Below, piece by piece: positions 51,362 through 59,319 of a DNA stretch of 64,000 bases. The stretch is from Halobacillus litoralis (lineage in GTDB: Bacteria > Bacillota > Bacilli > Bacillales > Halobacillaceae). The translations under genes were made by a program, and so were the position numbers. The notes under the pieces were generated by a model. It saw only the letters and a list, made by a program, of their open reading frames with translations. It searched no databases and was not told the DNA's origin. The DNA is taken from NCBI RefSeq assembly GCF_020524025.1, contig NZ_JAIVKN010000002.1, positions 124,001 to 188,000 of the forward strand, given 5' to 3'. How positions within the stretch are numbered: the first letter of the stretch is position 1; the number at the start of each line of letters is the position of its first letter.

Positions 51362-51495
51362 AAATCCACCTCTGAAACTAAATTTAAAAAGGAAACTCCT
51401 TCCACACTAATTATTTCAAAGTACGACTATGATCTCAATGTAAAGGACTCTTGAAAAGGGAGGGAGGGATGAGTGAATACTTATATATAAATGGA

Positions 51496-51537
51496 GTAAA
51501 AAAATAATCTTCACCCTTTCATAAAGGATGAAGATTA
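51496..51537 (-). terminator. minJ terminator
   Basis: TAATCTTCA (minus strand, plus 51529-51537) pairs with TGAAGATTA (51505-51513) with an inner CCTTT/AAAGG extension; seven Ts follow on the minus strand. Confidence 0.88.
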
Positions 51538-51568
51538 GGAGTAATCCCAATAAATAAGAACCATTCCG

Positions 51569-52759
51569 TTAAAAGAAACCGACTGACGTTTCATGTGTGG
51601 GTGGTTCCACGAATACTAGTCCAAGCTCATAATGGTCACTTTCATACAGCGCTCTCTGAACATAACGGTTTTCCCCACGTTCATCACACACTTCAATCTT
51701 TGCAAAAGCGCCCGTGTTTTGTAAAGCTTCGTAAAACTGACTTTCTGATCTTACAGGAATGTTGTTCACGCGCATAATCAATTCACCTGGAATTAACCCC
51801 ATCTGTGCGGCTGAGCTATTAGGAATCACACCGAGAATGCGGACCCCTTGTGGATGGGAAGAAAAGAAAGGCGTTTTATTTTCCCTTGCCCGGTGTCCTG
51901 TATAAATTAATTCCCGGGCGATGATACCAACGGCAACTACAGCCAACGCCAAAGGTTCAAAAAAGAAGCTTCCGATGGTAAGCATCAGTATAAGAACAGC
52001 AGCGAGAAATGTATGCCTTCCAATCGTTTTTGATGCAGTTTCCGGAGACTGTCCACGCACAAGCCACTCCATCCCCAGGACGAACGGAACAAGGACGATA
52101 CCAAACGACTCTCCTCCAATGGAGATAAGCGGCCACCAAGAGGCAAATGGCTCGACTGCCCCTCCAGGTATGAGCGCAAAGAAAGGAACAATCGCTAACC
52201 TTCTTCCTCTATGCTGTCCAATCCACATCCCCCGCCTGCCCTTTGTTCTTTCAGGAAACGTATCCGAGGGTGTTGTTTTTAGCAGCAAGAGTGATTCTGT
52301 AAATAATAAGACGCTCATTAAAACCGTAATGCCCGTCAGTGGTGTTTCCTGCAGAGTTTCTATCCAAGAATAGTCCTGCCATTCTCCCGGCAGAAACGGC
52401 AGGACGAGTAGAAAGAGCGCAGTGATTCCCAAAGTATAAACAGAAGAGTGCCAGGTTAGTCTTCCCGTCAAACTGACCAGCAGCAGCACTCCTGCTATAA
52501 GGATTAAAAGCGGAAATGATAAAACGATACCTCCCGCAACGCCTGCCACCGATAAAAGAATACCGGATGAAAGAGCTGTGCTCCATGTGCCTTTCCATTC
52601 TGAAAAACGATCAAAGACTCTCGTTCCAAACGCACTTCGTTCCTGTTTGATCCTTTTTGCTGATAACCATACAACCATACCAACAGCTATGTATAAAAAT
52701 GGGAGAGAAAACATTCTCCCTATTCCCTCTATGAACTCCATACTCCAAACACCCAACAT
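51569..52759 (-). CDS. minJ: Division-site determinant MinJ-like PDZ membrane protein
   Basis: A 396-aa protein with several hydrophobic segments followed by a C-terminal PDZ domain ('GVRILGVIPNSSAAQMGLIPGELIMRVNNIPVRSESQF'-type region, residues about 290-330). Length, topology and position downstream of ctpB match MinJ (YvjD) of B. subtilis, which bridges DivIVA and MinCD at division sites. I use the ATG at 52759, just after AAAGGAGAATA; the frame is open to 52867 but there it overlaps the ctpB terminator. The swrA gene that lies between ctpB and minJ in B. subtilis is absent. Confidence 0.88.
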   Translation of the reverse strand: MLGVWSMEFIEGIGRMFSLPFLYIAVGMVVWLSAKRIKQERSAFGTRVFDRFSEWKGTWSTALSSGILLSVAGVAGGIVLSFPLLILIAGVLLLVSLTGRLTWHSSVYTLGITALFLLVLPFLPGEWQDYSWIETLQETPLTGITVLMSVLLFTESLLLLKTTPSDTFPERTKGRRGMWIGQHRGRRLAIVPFFALIPGGAVEPFASWWPLISIGGESFGIVLVPFVLGMEWLVRGQSPETASKTIGRHTFLAAVLILMLTIGSFFFEPLALAVVAVGIIARELIYTGHRARENKTPFFSSHPQGVRILGVIPNSSAAQMGLIPGELIMRVNNIPVRSESQFYEALQNTGAFAKIEVCDERGENRYVQRALYESDHYELGLVFVEPPTHETSVGFF

Positions 52760-52825
52760 TATTCTCCTTTCAAAACGCCGACTAAGATGATTCTTTCTTC
52801 TACGGTGGCTATCCTGCCTATGAAA

Positions 52826-52855
52826 CGAAAAAATCCGCAGTCTCAGACTACGGAT
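52826..52855 (-). terminator. ctpB terminator
   Basis: ATCCG/CGGAT outer pairs (52833-52837 with 52851-52855) and inner AGTCT/AGACT form a stem followed by a T-run on the minus strand, 30 bp past ctpB. Confidence 0.82.
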
Positions 52856-52885
52856 ATATTTCGTCAATGTTTGGCAGAATCCTGC

Positions 52886-54385
52886 TTATTGAAACAATAC
52901 CTCTACGGCTTTTTGCATCTGCTTATCATTTTCTTCTTTTCTTACTTCGGAAATAATAGACTCTTCCAACTTGCCGCCTGTCTTTTCATTGACTTCTCCG
53001 GTAACTTCAAGGCCGGCTGATTTCTGGAAGGCTTCCACTGCAGATTTGGTTTCTTTACTAAAGTAACCATCTGTGCGGCCTGGATCATAACCGAGTCCTT
53101 CAAGCATCTGCTGGATATTTTTCACTTTTTCGCTGTTATCATTATAGGTCAGCGGTTCTTTAACATCCACTGGATTTGTGTAGAAGTAATCCGGCTGTTT
53201 GACCGCTACTGTAGGTTCAATACCTTTTTCATGGATCCAATTTCCTTCAGGCGTCAACCATTTATAAAGGGTCAGCTTAATTGTACTGCCATCTCCCATA
53301 GGTATGGCCTGCTGAACCGTCCCTTTTCCGAAGCTCTTCGTACCAACCAATTCATAGCCGCCGGCTTCCTGCATGGTAGCTGCCAGAATTTCTGACGCTG
53401 ACGCACTTCCTTCATCCATTAACACGGTGATTGGATATGGTTTTTTCTCTTTCGTTTCAGAGAAGTAGCGCGTTTTTTCACCGCTGCGATCTTCTACCTG
53501 AACAATCGGCTGATCATCAGGAATGAATTCTTTTAATATCTCCTGTACGTCTGTAAATAGACCTCCAGGGTTTCCTCGCACATCAATGACCAATCCGTCC
53601 ATGCCATCGTTCTCTAATTTCTCCAGGGCTTTATGAAACTCGTCGGAGGTCTTTTCTGAAAACGAAGTAATCTCGATGATCCCAGCTTTCTTACCGTCCA
53701 CCTTCTTCGTGTCCGTATAGACGGTTTCAAGTGGAATATCATCACGAGTGATATCAATACTTAATGGGTCTGTTACTCCGGGACGATCAATCTGCAAGGT
53801 TACTTCCGTCCCTTTTTCGCCGCGGATTTTCAATACAGCTTCGTATAAGTCCAATCCTTCTACGCTTTTTCCATCTACTTTCAGGATTTGGTCATTCGGC
53901 TTAAGACCTGCTTTTTCTGCCGGAGACCCTTTAATCGGAGCGACGATCGTCACTTTATCGTTCACCATACTTACTTCTGCTCCGATCCCCTGGAAAGAGG
54001 ACTCAATCGTTTGATTGAACTGCTCCATCGTTTCCGGGTCCATATAGACGCTGTAAGGATCCTCCAAGGTGTCCAGCATCCCTTGTATAGCCCCTTCAAC
54101 TAATTGATTTTTATCAACTTCTTCTACGTAATTTTCCTGAATCACATTATAGGCCTGCTTAACTTTTTCTAAGTCTGTACCACCCGACATGCTTTTTAAG
54201 AACTCTTTCTGCTCTTCTTCTGTCAAACTGCCGAAGTTTTCAGCATCTTTATTGGCGTATTGCTCCGATGTAGATTGTGTCTCAGCACTATCGGCGAAGT
54301 ATTCTATGCCTATATAAGAACCAGCCGCTCCCAATAGGACCGCCAGCGCTAATAACAGCGCGACATAACGCGGTTTTAGATTCAT
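52886..54385 (-). CDS. ctpB: Carboxy-terminal processing protease (S41), CtpB
   Basis: A secreted or membrane-anchored protease of 499 aa. A signal anchor (about residues 7-27) is followed by a PDZ domain ('VTIVAPIKGSPAEKAGLKPNDQIL'), the S41 core with the Ser nucleophile in 'MDEGSASASEILAATMQ' and Lys in 'GTKSFGKGTVQQ', and a C-terminal peptidoglycan-binding domain ('MLEGLGYDPGRTDGYFSKET'). CtpB of B. subtilis cleaves SpoIVFA in sporulation signalling. I use the ATG at 54385, 6 nt after AAGGGTG, over a GTG at 54394. Confidence 0.93.
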   Translation of the reverse strand: MNLKPRYVALLLALAVLLGAAGSYIGIEYFADSAETQSTSEQYANKDAENFGSLTEEEQKEFLKSMSGGTDLEKVKQAYNVIQENYVEEVDKNQLVEGAIQGMLDTLEDPYSVYMDPETMEQFNQTIESSFQGIGAEVSMVNDKVTIVAPIKGSPAEKAGLKPNDQILKVDGKSVEGLDLYEAVLKIRGEKGTEVTLQIDRPGVTDPLSIDITRDDIPLETVYTDTKKVDGKKAGIIEITSFSEKTSDEFHKALEKLENDGMDGLVIDVRGNPGGLFTDVQEILKEFIPDDQPIVQVEDRSGEKTRYFSETKEKKPYPITVLMDEGSASASEILAATMQEAGGYELVGTKSFGKGTVQQAIPMGDGSTIKLTLYKWLTPEGNWIHEKGIEPTVAVKQPDYFYTNPVDVKEPLTYNDNSEKVKNIQQMLEGLGYDPGRTDGYFSKETKSAVEAFQKSAGLEVTGEVNEKTGGKLEESIISEVRKEENDKQMQKAVEVLFQ

Positions 54386-54394
54386 CGCATTCAC

Positions 54395-54633
54395 CCTTCT
54401 ATAATGGATTTCTTTATTTCCTCTATACTAGCAAAAAAGCGCCTTCAACGTAAATGTATCATGATTCTTATATTAACGTATGCAGCGTGTTCCTGGAGCA
54501 TGTCCACTTCATTATAGGATATCACCACTCATCTATCTACCTATTTCTGGATAAGATAGAACGCTGACATAGGCGGGGCGGTACCTTTCTGAAATCAGCC
54601 TGGAAAATACGGTCCTGCTCTGGATTTCTTCAG
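54395..54633. other. ftsE-ctpB gap without ftsX
   Basis: In related genomes the ~300-codon ftsX gene occupies this position. Here only about 240 bp remain after the ftsE terminator. No frame in the stretch encodes hydrophobic segments typical of FtsX. A weak ctpB promoter (TATAGA, minus strand, near 54425) is possible. Confidence 0.75.
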
Positions 54634-54669
54634 TTAAAAATAAAGACTGCCTCGTTCGGAGACAGTCTT
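54633..54669 (-). terminator. ftsE terminator
   Basis: AAGACTG (minus strand, plus 54663-54669) pairs with CAGTCTT (54643-54649), with inner CTC/GAG; TTTATTTTT follows. It starts within a few bases of the ftsE stop. Confidence 0.88.
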
Positions 54670-54674
54670 CACCA

Positions 54675-55361
54675 TCAAATTTCGTATCCATATTCGCCCT
54701 GGCTCTGATCACGGACAACCATGCCGTCTTCAATCGCTATGACACGCTTACGAATCGTATTGACGATCTCTTTACTGTGCGTAGCCATTAAAACGGTGGT
54801 CCCACCCATGTTGATTTCTTCAAGGATATGCATAATCTCCCAGGAGGTATCCGGGTCAAGGTTTCCTGTCGGCTCATCAGCAATCAAAACTTTTGGATGG
54901 TTTACAATTGCCCGGGCAATGGAAACACGCTGCTGTTCTCCTCCAGAAAGCTCATCCGGAAGGAAGCGTGCTTTATTTTTTAAGCGGACCTGGTCCAGGA
55001 CATCCATCACGCGGCGTCGGATATTTGCTGGATCCTCTTCAATTACTTCCAGAGCGAAGGCCACGTTTTCATAAACCGTAAGCGTCGGCAGTAAACGAAA
55101 ATCCTGATAAACTACACCAATCTGACGCCGAAGGGCAGGAATACGACGCTGTTTCATTGTAGAAGTATTCATATCGTTAATTAAAACGGTCCCTGTTGTT
55201 GGCTTTTCCTCACGATAAATTAATTTTGTGAAGGTTGATTTACCGGCACCACTGGGCCCTACAATATAAACGAATTCACCTTGATCAATCGTAACGTCAA
55301 GACCATTCAAGGCCGTGACTCCATTCTGATAGGTCTTATAAACCCCTTGCATCTGTATCAT
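54675..55361 (-). CDS. ftsE: Cell division ABC ATPase FtsE (without adjacent FtsX)
   Basis: FtsE (228 aa, full length) has Walker A '[19 protein letters not shown]' near residue 34, signature '[18 protein letters not shown]' near 139 and Walker B '[15 protein letters not shown]'. In Firmicutes FtsE works with the membrane protein FtsX to activate the peptidoglycan hydrolase CwlO. The gene is intact and ends in its own terminator, yet ftsX does not follow. All key ATPase residues are present, so FtsE is probably functional; its partner must be encoded elsewhere or be another permease. Confidence 0.95.
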   Translation of the reverse strand: MIQMQGVYKTYQNGVTALNGLDVTIDQGEFVYIVGPSGAGKSTFTKLIYREEKPTTGTVLINDMNTSTMKQRRIPALRRQIGVVYQDFRLLPTLTVYENVAFALEVIEEDPANIRRRVMDVLDQVRLKNKARFLPDELSGGEQQRVSIARAIVNHPKVLIADEPTGNLDPDTSWEIMHILEEINMGGTTVLMATHSKEIVNTIRKRVIAIEDGMVVRDQSQGEYGYEI

Positions 55362-55430
55362 AAACGAATCACCTTAATTTCTAATTTTGTTAACTAAATC
55401 GTTACCGTATCTATTTTTACAAACACTATC

Positions 55431-55439
55431 ATTATAACA
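55431..55439 (-). promoter_or_regulatory. Extended -10 promoter of ftsE
   Basis: The minus strand reads TGTTATAAT, a perfect extended -10, about 70 bp before the ftsE ATG. No good -35 box is seen, which is acceptable for this promoter type. Confidence 0.6.
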
Positions 55440-55497
55440 TTAATTGTCGTTTTTTTTAGACATGAAATTATTACATTTATTTGTCAGACCTCATCCC

Positions 55498-55525
55498 ACA
55501 AAAAAAGCCCGGCTGAATGCCGGGC
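55498..55525 (-). terminator. cccB terminator
   Basis: GCCCGGC (55507-55513) pairs with GCCGGGC (55519-55525); seven Ts follow on the minus strand. Confidence 0.9.
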
Positions 55526-55542
55526 CTTTTCGAGTTATGGAT

Positions 55543-55998
55543 TTACTTCTTTGTCTCCAACCAGCTTGCAACCAGCTGGGCATCTTCATCGGAAACGCCT
55601 TCCTGCGCCGGCATTTGTCCTTTACCATTCTTGATGATATTTACAATTTCATCAGCTGAATAGTCTGCACCAACGTTGGTCAAAGCTGGACCGAAACCGC
55701 CGCCAAGGTCTCCACCATGACAACTTGCACAGTTATTTTGAAAGACTTTCTCGGCTGCTGCTGTATCTACCGTATCCCCTTCGCCGCCTTCTTCCGCATC
55801 TTCATTAGATTCCTCGTCCATTCCTTCGTCCGCATTTTCATCTGTGCTTTCATCAGTACTTTCATCCATACCTTCATCTGTTTGTTCTTCTGTGGTGTCA
55901 TTTGTGCCTTCATCCGTGCTTCCTTCATCACCGCCGCCCCCACAAGCGCTTAGGACCAAAACGAGTCCTAACATGAGAGTGAATAAAACCTTCTTCAT
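55543..55998 (-). CDS. cccB: Cytochrome c-551 lipoprotein with acidic linker
   Basis: A 151-aa lipoprotein cytochrome c. The signal ends in the lipobox LSAC (Cys19). Residues about 21-77 are almost only D, E, S, T, N, G, with repeated DEG/DES units. The heme site is 'CASCHGG' at 90-96, and the distal Met ligand lies in '[10 protein letters not shown]'. Such small lipid-anchored cytochromes carry electrons to the aa3/caa3 oxidase. The linker is much more acidic than in B. subtilis CccB and probably reflects salt adaptation. The linker may hold the heme domain away from the membrane. Confidence 0.93.
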   Translation of the reverse strand: MKKVLFTLMLGLVLVLSACGGGGDEGSTDEGTNDTTEEQTDEGMDESTDESTDENADEGMDEESNEDAEEGGEGDTVDTAAAEKVFQNNCASCHGGDLGGGFGPALTNVGADYSADEIVNIIKNGKGQMPAQEGVSDEDAQLVASWLETKK

Positions 55999-56036
55999 TA
56001 AGCATCCCCCTCGGAATTTTGTTCAGATATAGAGAT

Positions 56037-56064
56037 ATTATAACCGAGTCAGGTCGTTTTGAAA
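56037..56064 (-). promoter_or_regulatory. Putative cccB promoter
   Basis: TTTCAA (56059-56064) and perfect TATAAT (56037-56042) are 16 bp apart on the minus strand. The -35 lies inside the 3' end of the upstream YitT-family gene. Confidence 0.5.
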
Positions 56065-56921
56065 CCCTCTCCAAGCACCTCTGTCGCATTCATAGCCACT
56101 ACAAACGCACCCGGGTCAACGGTCTTTACGGTTTGTGTCAATTTTATAAATTCGTTCTGCTGAACCACACACATAACCACCCGGCGTTCCCGGTCAGTGT
56201 AGCCGCCTGCACCGCTTAATACGGTCACGCCGCGGTCAATCCGCTTGAAGATTGCTTCCCTGACTTCATCTACATCTTCCGTGATGATCATCACATTTTT
56301 AGATGTGTTTAATCCAACTTGAACAAAATCAATCGTCCGGCTTGTGGCAAACAGCCCGATTAAAGCATAAAGACCCTCTTCTAATGAAAAAACGATGGCC
56401 GAAGTGAGAACGATCATGCCATCTAATAAAGCTACACTCACACCAAGAGGCAGGTGAGTGAACTTGTGAACAACTTGTGCAGCTAAATCAATTCCGCCGG
56501 TAGAAGCTCTTCCGCGGAAGACAATACCAAGTCCAAGTCCTACGCCCATGCCGCCGAAGATAGCGCCTAAAAGCGGATCAGGTGTCGCTGGAGCCATATC
56601 GTTCGTCAACAAGACAAACAGGGGCAGAGTGACCGTCCCTACAAAAGACTTTAATCCAAAGTTCTTCCCTAAGATGACAACTCCCATAATGAAAAGAGGG
56701 ATGTTCAAAATCCATTGAACGACTCCAGGTTCCCAGTCAAATATCCCTTTCGTTATCGTACTGATTCCCGCTACGCCCCCGGAGGCGATATTATTTGGTA
56801 ATAGAAACAAATTAAATGCCAGTGCTACGAAAAAAGAACCTAAAATGACCAGGCCGTAATCAATCCCATGCCTGAGACCTGGAGGCATTGGTTCCCGACG
56901 GTATTTTTTTGCCATCATCAT
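56049..56921 (-). CDS. yvjA: YitT-family membrane protein with DUF2179 domain (YvjA-like)
   Basis: A 290-aa protein: five to six hydrophobic segments (starting 'YGLVILGSFFVALAFNLFLLP'), with 'GIDLAAQVVHKFTHLPLG' typical of YitT proteins, and a cytosolic C-terminal DUF2179 domain ('NVMIITEDVDEVREAIFKRIDRGVTVLSGAGGY'-type segment). Function is unknown; transport of small solutes has been suggested for the family. I use the ATG at 56921, 9 nt after GGGAGAG; an in-frame TTG at 56930 abuts the ribosome site. Next to cccB as in B. subtilis. Confidence 0.88.
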   Translation of the reverse strand: MMMAKKYRREPMPPGLRHGIDYGLVILGSFFVALAFNLFLLPNNIASGGVAGISTITKGIFDWEPGVVQWILNIPLFIMGVVILGKNFGLKSFVGTVTLPLFVLLTNDMAPATPDPLLGAIFGGMGVGLGLGIVFRGRASTGGIDLAAQVVHKFTHLPLGVSVALLDGMIVLTSAIVFSLEEGLYALIGLFATSRTIDFVQVGLNTSKNVMIITEDVDEVREAIFKRIDRGVTVLSGAGGYTDRERRVVMCVVQQNEFIKLTQTVKTVDPGAFVVAMNATEVLGEGFKTT

Positions 56922-57079
56922 GATGTTCAACTCTCCCTATGTATGAATACTTGCTATAAACCGATAGGAGTATACCATTCACCTATTACTCTGTAAATAA
57001 GAGTGAAATAACGTATTAACACAGTAAAGCAGCAGGCTTTCCGTTTAGTTTCTGCGTATGAGAGACATCTATACTTCTA

Positions 57080-57115
57080 TAAAAAAAGCGGGGCATCTAA
57101 GATGCCCCGCTTTTT
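57080..57115 (-). terminator. galU terminator
   Basis: A 10-bp GC-rich stem (57088-57097 with 57101-57110) flanked by A-run and T-run lies five bases after the galU stop and can act in both directions. Confidence 0.9.
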
Positions 57116-57119
57116 AATA

Positions 57120-58001
57120 TTACGATTTATACGATTCATGTTTTGCCATTACTTCAGCTAACAGCTCAAGCACATCATCACGCATATTTTCACGTTCCAT
57201 AGCAATCGCCAGCGTCGTTTTAATAAACCCGAGCTGATCACCGACGTCATAGCGGTCGCCTTTAAACTCATAACCATACACCGGCTGCTCAAGATTTAAA
57301 CGTTCAATTGCATCCGTAAGCTGAATCTCACCGCCTGCTCCTGTTTCCTGATTAGACAAGAGATCCATAATTTCAGGTGTGAACACATAACGGCCGATAA
57401 TCGCTAAGTTTGAAGGTGCCTCATCTACGGAAGGCTTCTCTACAAAGTGTTCTACTTGATAACGGCGGCCTTCCTGATCTTTTGGTGCAATGATGCCGTA
57501 CCGGTCTGTCTCGTCTTCCGGTACCTGCTTCACACCAATAACAGATGATTTTGTTTCCTCATACTGATTAATCAGCTGCTTTAAGCATGGCTCATCCGAA
57601 CGGACAATATCATCTCCCAGAAGGACAGCAAATGGTTCATTTCCTATAAACTTACGGGCACACCAAACCGCGTGACCAAGACCTTTAGGTTCTTTTTGAC
57701 GAATATAATGAATATCTACTTCCGCCGATTCCTGCACTTCTTCCAGAAGATCAATTTTCCCTTTTTTATAAAGGTTGTCCTCTAATTCAAATGCATGATC
57801 GAAGTGATCTTCAATCGCCCGCTTCCCTTTACCAGTTACGATAATGATATCTTCAATACCCGATTGAATAGCTTCCTCCACAATGTATTGAATGGTTGGT
57901 TTATCGACAATGGGAAGCATTTCTTTCGGCATCGCTTTTGTTGCCGGTAAAAACCTTGTCCCAAGCCCGGCAGCAGGGATAATTGCTTTTTTCACCTTCA
58001 T
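57120..58001 (-). CDS. galU: UTP-glucose-1-phosphate uridylyltransferase
   Basis: GalU/GtaB (293 aa) makes UDP-glucose for teichoic acid glucosylation, glycolipids and exopolysaccharide. The nucleotide-binding start '[20 protein letters not shown]' and '[19 protein letters not shown]' are diagnostic; 'VLLGDDIV' binds the metal and '[11 protein letters not shown]' completes the site. I use the ATG at 58001; a TTG at 58007 and GTG at 58010 are also near the AGGAGG site. It stands alone between yvjA and prfB, which are neighbours in B. subtilis. Confidence 0.95.
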   Translation of the reverse strand: MKVKKAIIPAAGLGTRFLPATKAMPKEMLPIVDKPTIQYIVEEAIQSGIEDIIIVTGKGKRAIEDHFDHAFELEDNLYKKGKIDLLEEVQESAEVDIHYIRQKEPKGLGHAVWCARKFIGNEPFAVLLGDDIVRSDEPCLKQLINQYEETKSSVIGVKQVPEDETDRYGIIAPKDQEGRRYQVEHFVEKPSVDEAPSNLAIIGRYVFTPEIMDLLSNQETGAGGEIQLTDAIERLNLEQPVYGYEFKGDRYDVGDQLGFIKTTLAIAMERENMRDDVLELLAEVMAKHESYKS

Positions 58002-58107
58002 GTCCAACACGCCTCCTCATTCCTATGTAAGTACTTTCATAGTAGCAGAAAAATTCAGAAATGAATAGATGAGAGTCAGATTAACACGAGGTTAACAGAG
58101 CAGAAAC

Positions 58108-58143
58108 TAAAAAAGATCCTCACGTCACGTAAGGATCTTTTTT
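58108..58143 (-). terminator. prfB terminator
   Basis: AAAAGATCCT (58111-58120) pairs with AGGATCTTTT (58132-58141), with an inner ACG/CGT; T-runs on both sides. It lies three bases past the prfB stop. Confidence 0.9.
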
Positions 58144-58146
58144 GAA

Positions 58147-59251
58147 TTAGTTATCCATTTTTGAACGGAGATAAGAATTAATAAACTTATCAAGGTCGCC
58201 ATCCATTACTCCCTGTGTATTACCAATCTCTTCATTTGTACGATGGTCTTTCACCATAGAATAAGGGTGGAAAACGTAAGAGCGGATCTGGCTGCCCCAG
58301 CCGATTTCTTTTTGTTCCCCGCGGATGTCATCCAGCTGCTGCTGCTGGCGCTCAATCTCAAGTTGATAAAGCTTTGCTTTCAACATCTTCATCGCTTGTT
58401 CACGGTTTTTAATTTGAGAACGTTCGGACTGACAGGTTACAACCGTATTCGTCGGCAGGTGAGTAATACGAACGGCAGAGTCCGTCGTATTGACGTGCTG
58501 ACCACCAGCACCACTGGAACGGTACGTGTCGATTTTTAAATCTTCCGTACGAACATCAATTTCAATTTCGTCGTTAAACTCCGGCATCACTTCACACGAA
58601 ACAAAGGACGTGTGGCGGCGGCCTGAAGAGTCAAACGGAGAGATACGCACGAGGCGGTGCACTCCTTTTTCTGCTTTTAAATAGCCGTAAGCATTGTGAC
58701 CTTTAATAAGAAGGGTAACACTCTTTACGCCCGCTTCATCACCGGGAAGATAGTCCATCGTCTGAACAGAGAAACCTCGCTTCTCCGCCCATCTTGTGTA
58801 CATACGTAAAAGCATGCTTGCCCAGTCCTGGGATTCTGTTCCGCCGGCACCAGGGTGCAGTTCTAAAATTGCATTGTTCTTGTCATAAGGTTCACTCAGC
58901 AGAATGTTCAGCTCAAATTGATCCAGGTCATTCTTAAGTTGTTGAACTTCCTGTTCCAAGTCTTCACGAAGTTCTGCATCGTCTTCCTCTTTCACAAGCT
59001 CATAAGAAACCTCTAAGTTCTCATGCGTTTCTTCATGCTCTTCCAATGTGTGAACAAGGCCTTTCAGACCGTTCACTTCATCAATGACTTTCTGTGCTGT
59101 GTTCTGATCGTCCCAGAAACCCGGCTCAGTCATTTGTTCTTCTAATTCCGCAATTCGGGTTTTTCTTTGATCGACGTCAAAGAGACCCCCTGAAGTCCGC
59201 TAATCGTTCAGCTGTATTATCAAGTGCATGGCGAATATCTGCCATATCCAT
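58147..59251 (-). CDS. prfB: Peptide chain release factor 2 (programmed +1 frameshift)
   Basis: RF2 (367 aa after frameshift) ends translation at UGA and UAA. The first frame starts at the ATG at 59251 (AGGAG 8 nt upstream), reads [17 protein letters not shown], and reaches the slip site AGG GGG TCT CTT TGA C at 59176-59191. After a +1 shift at CTT, translation continues as [20 protein letters not shown]. The stop-codon-reading tripeptide SPF is in 'RISPFDSSG' and the catalytic GGQ in '[10 protein letters not shown]'. secA lies directly upstream, as in Bacillus. Confidence 0.96.
59176..59191 (-). promoter_or_regulatory. RF2 autoregulatory frameshift site
   Basis: The minus strand reads AGGGGGTCTCTTTGAC: an internal Shine-Dalgarno (AGGGGG), three bases, slippery CTT and in-frame UGA followed by C. 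RF2 shortage slows termination at UGA and favours the +1 shift. Confidence 0.95.
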
Positions 59252-59269
59252 ATGAATCACTCCTCTATT

Positions 59270-59313
59270 ATTCTAAAAACAAGGGAAGACACCCTCCGTG
59301 AAGAGAGTGCCTT
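59270..59313 (-). terminator. Possible secA terminator
   Basis: AAGGCACTCTC and GGAGGGTGTCTT (minus strand; plus 59286-59313) pair over eleven positions with two G-T pairs, followed by CCCTTGTTTTT. It is six bases past the secA stop. Read-through into prfB is likely. Confidence 0.55.
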
Positions 59314-59319
59314 AATTCC

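Noticed and set aside
51459-51510. Short plus-strand frame MSEYLYINGVKK after GGGAGGGAGGG
   Set aside because: Only 12 codons, the purine run abuts the ATG without spacing, and it is antisense to the minJ terminator region.
54533-54733. A 66-codon minus-strand frame as a possible ftsX remnant
   Set aside because: It overlaps the end of ftsE in another frame, has no hydrophobic segments, and no similarity to FtsX that I can see.
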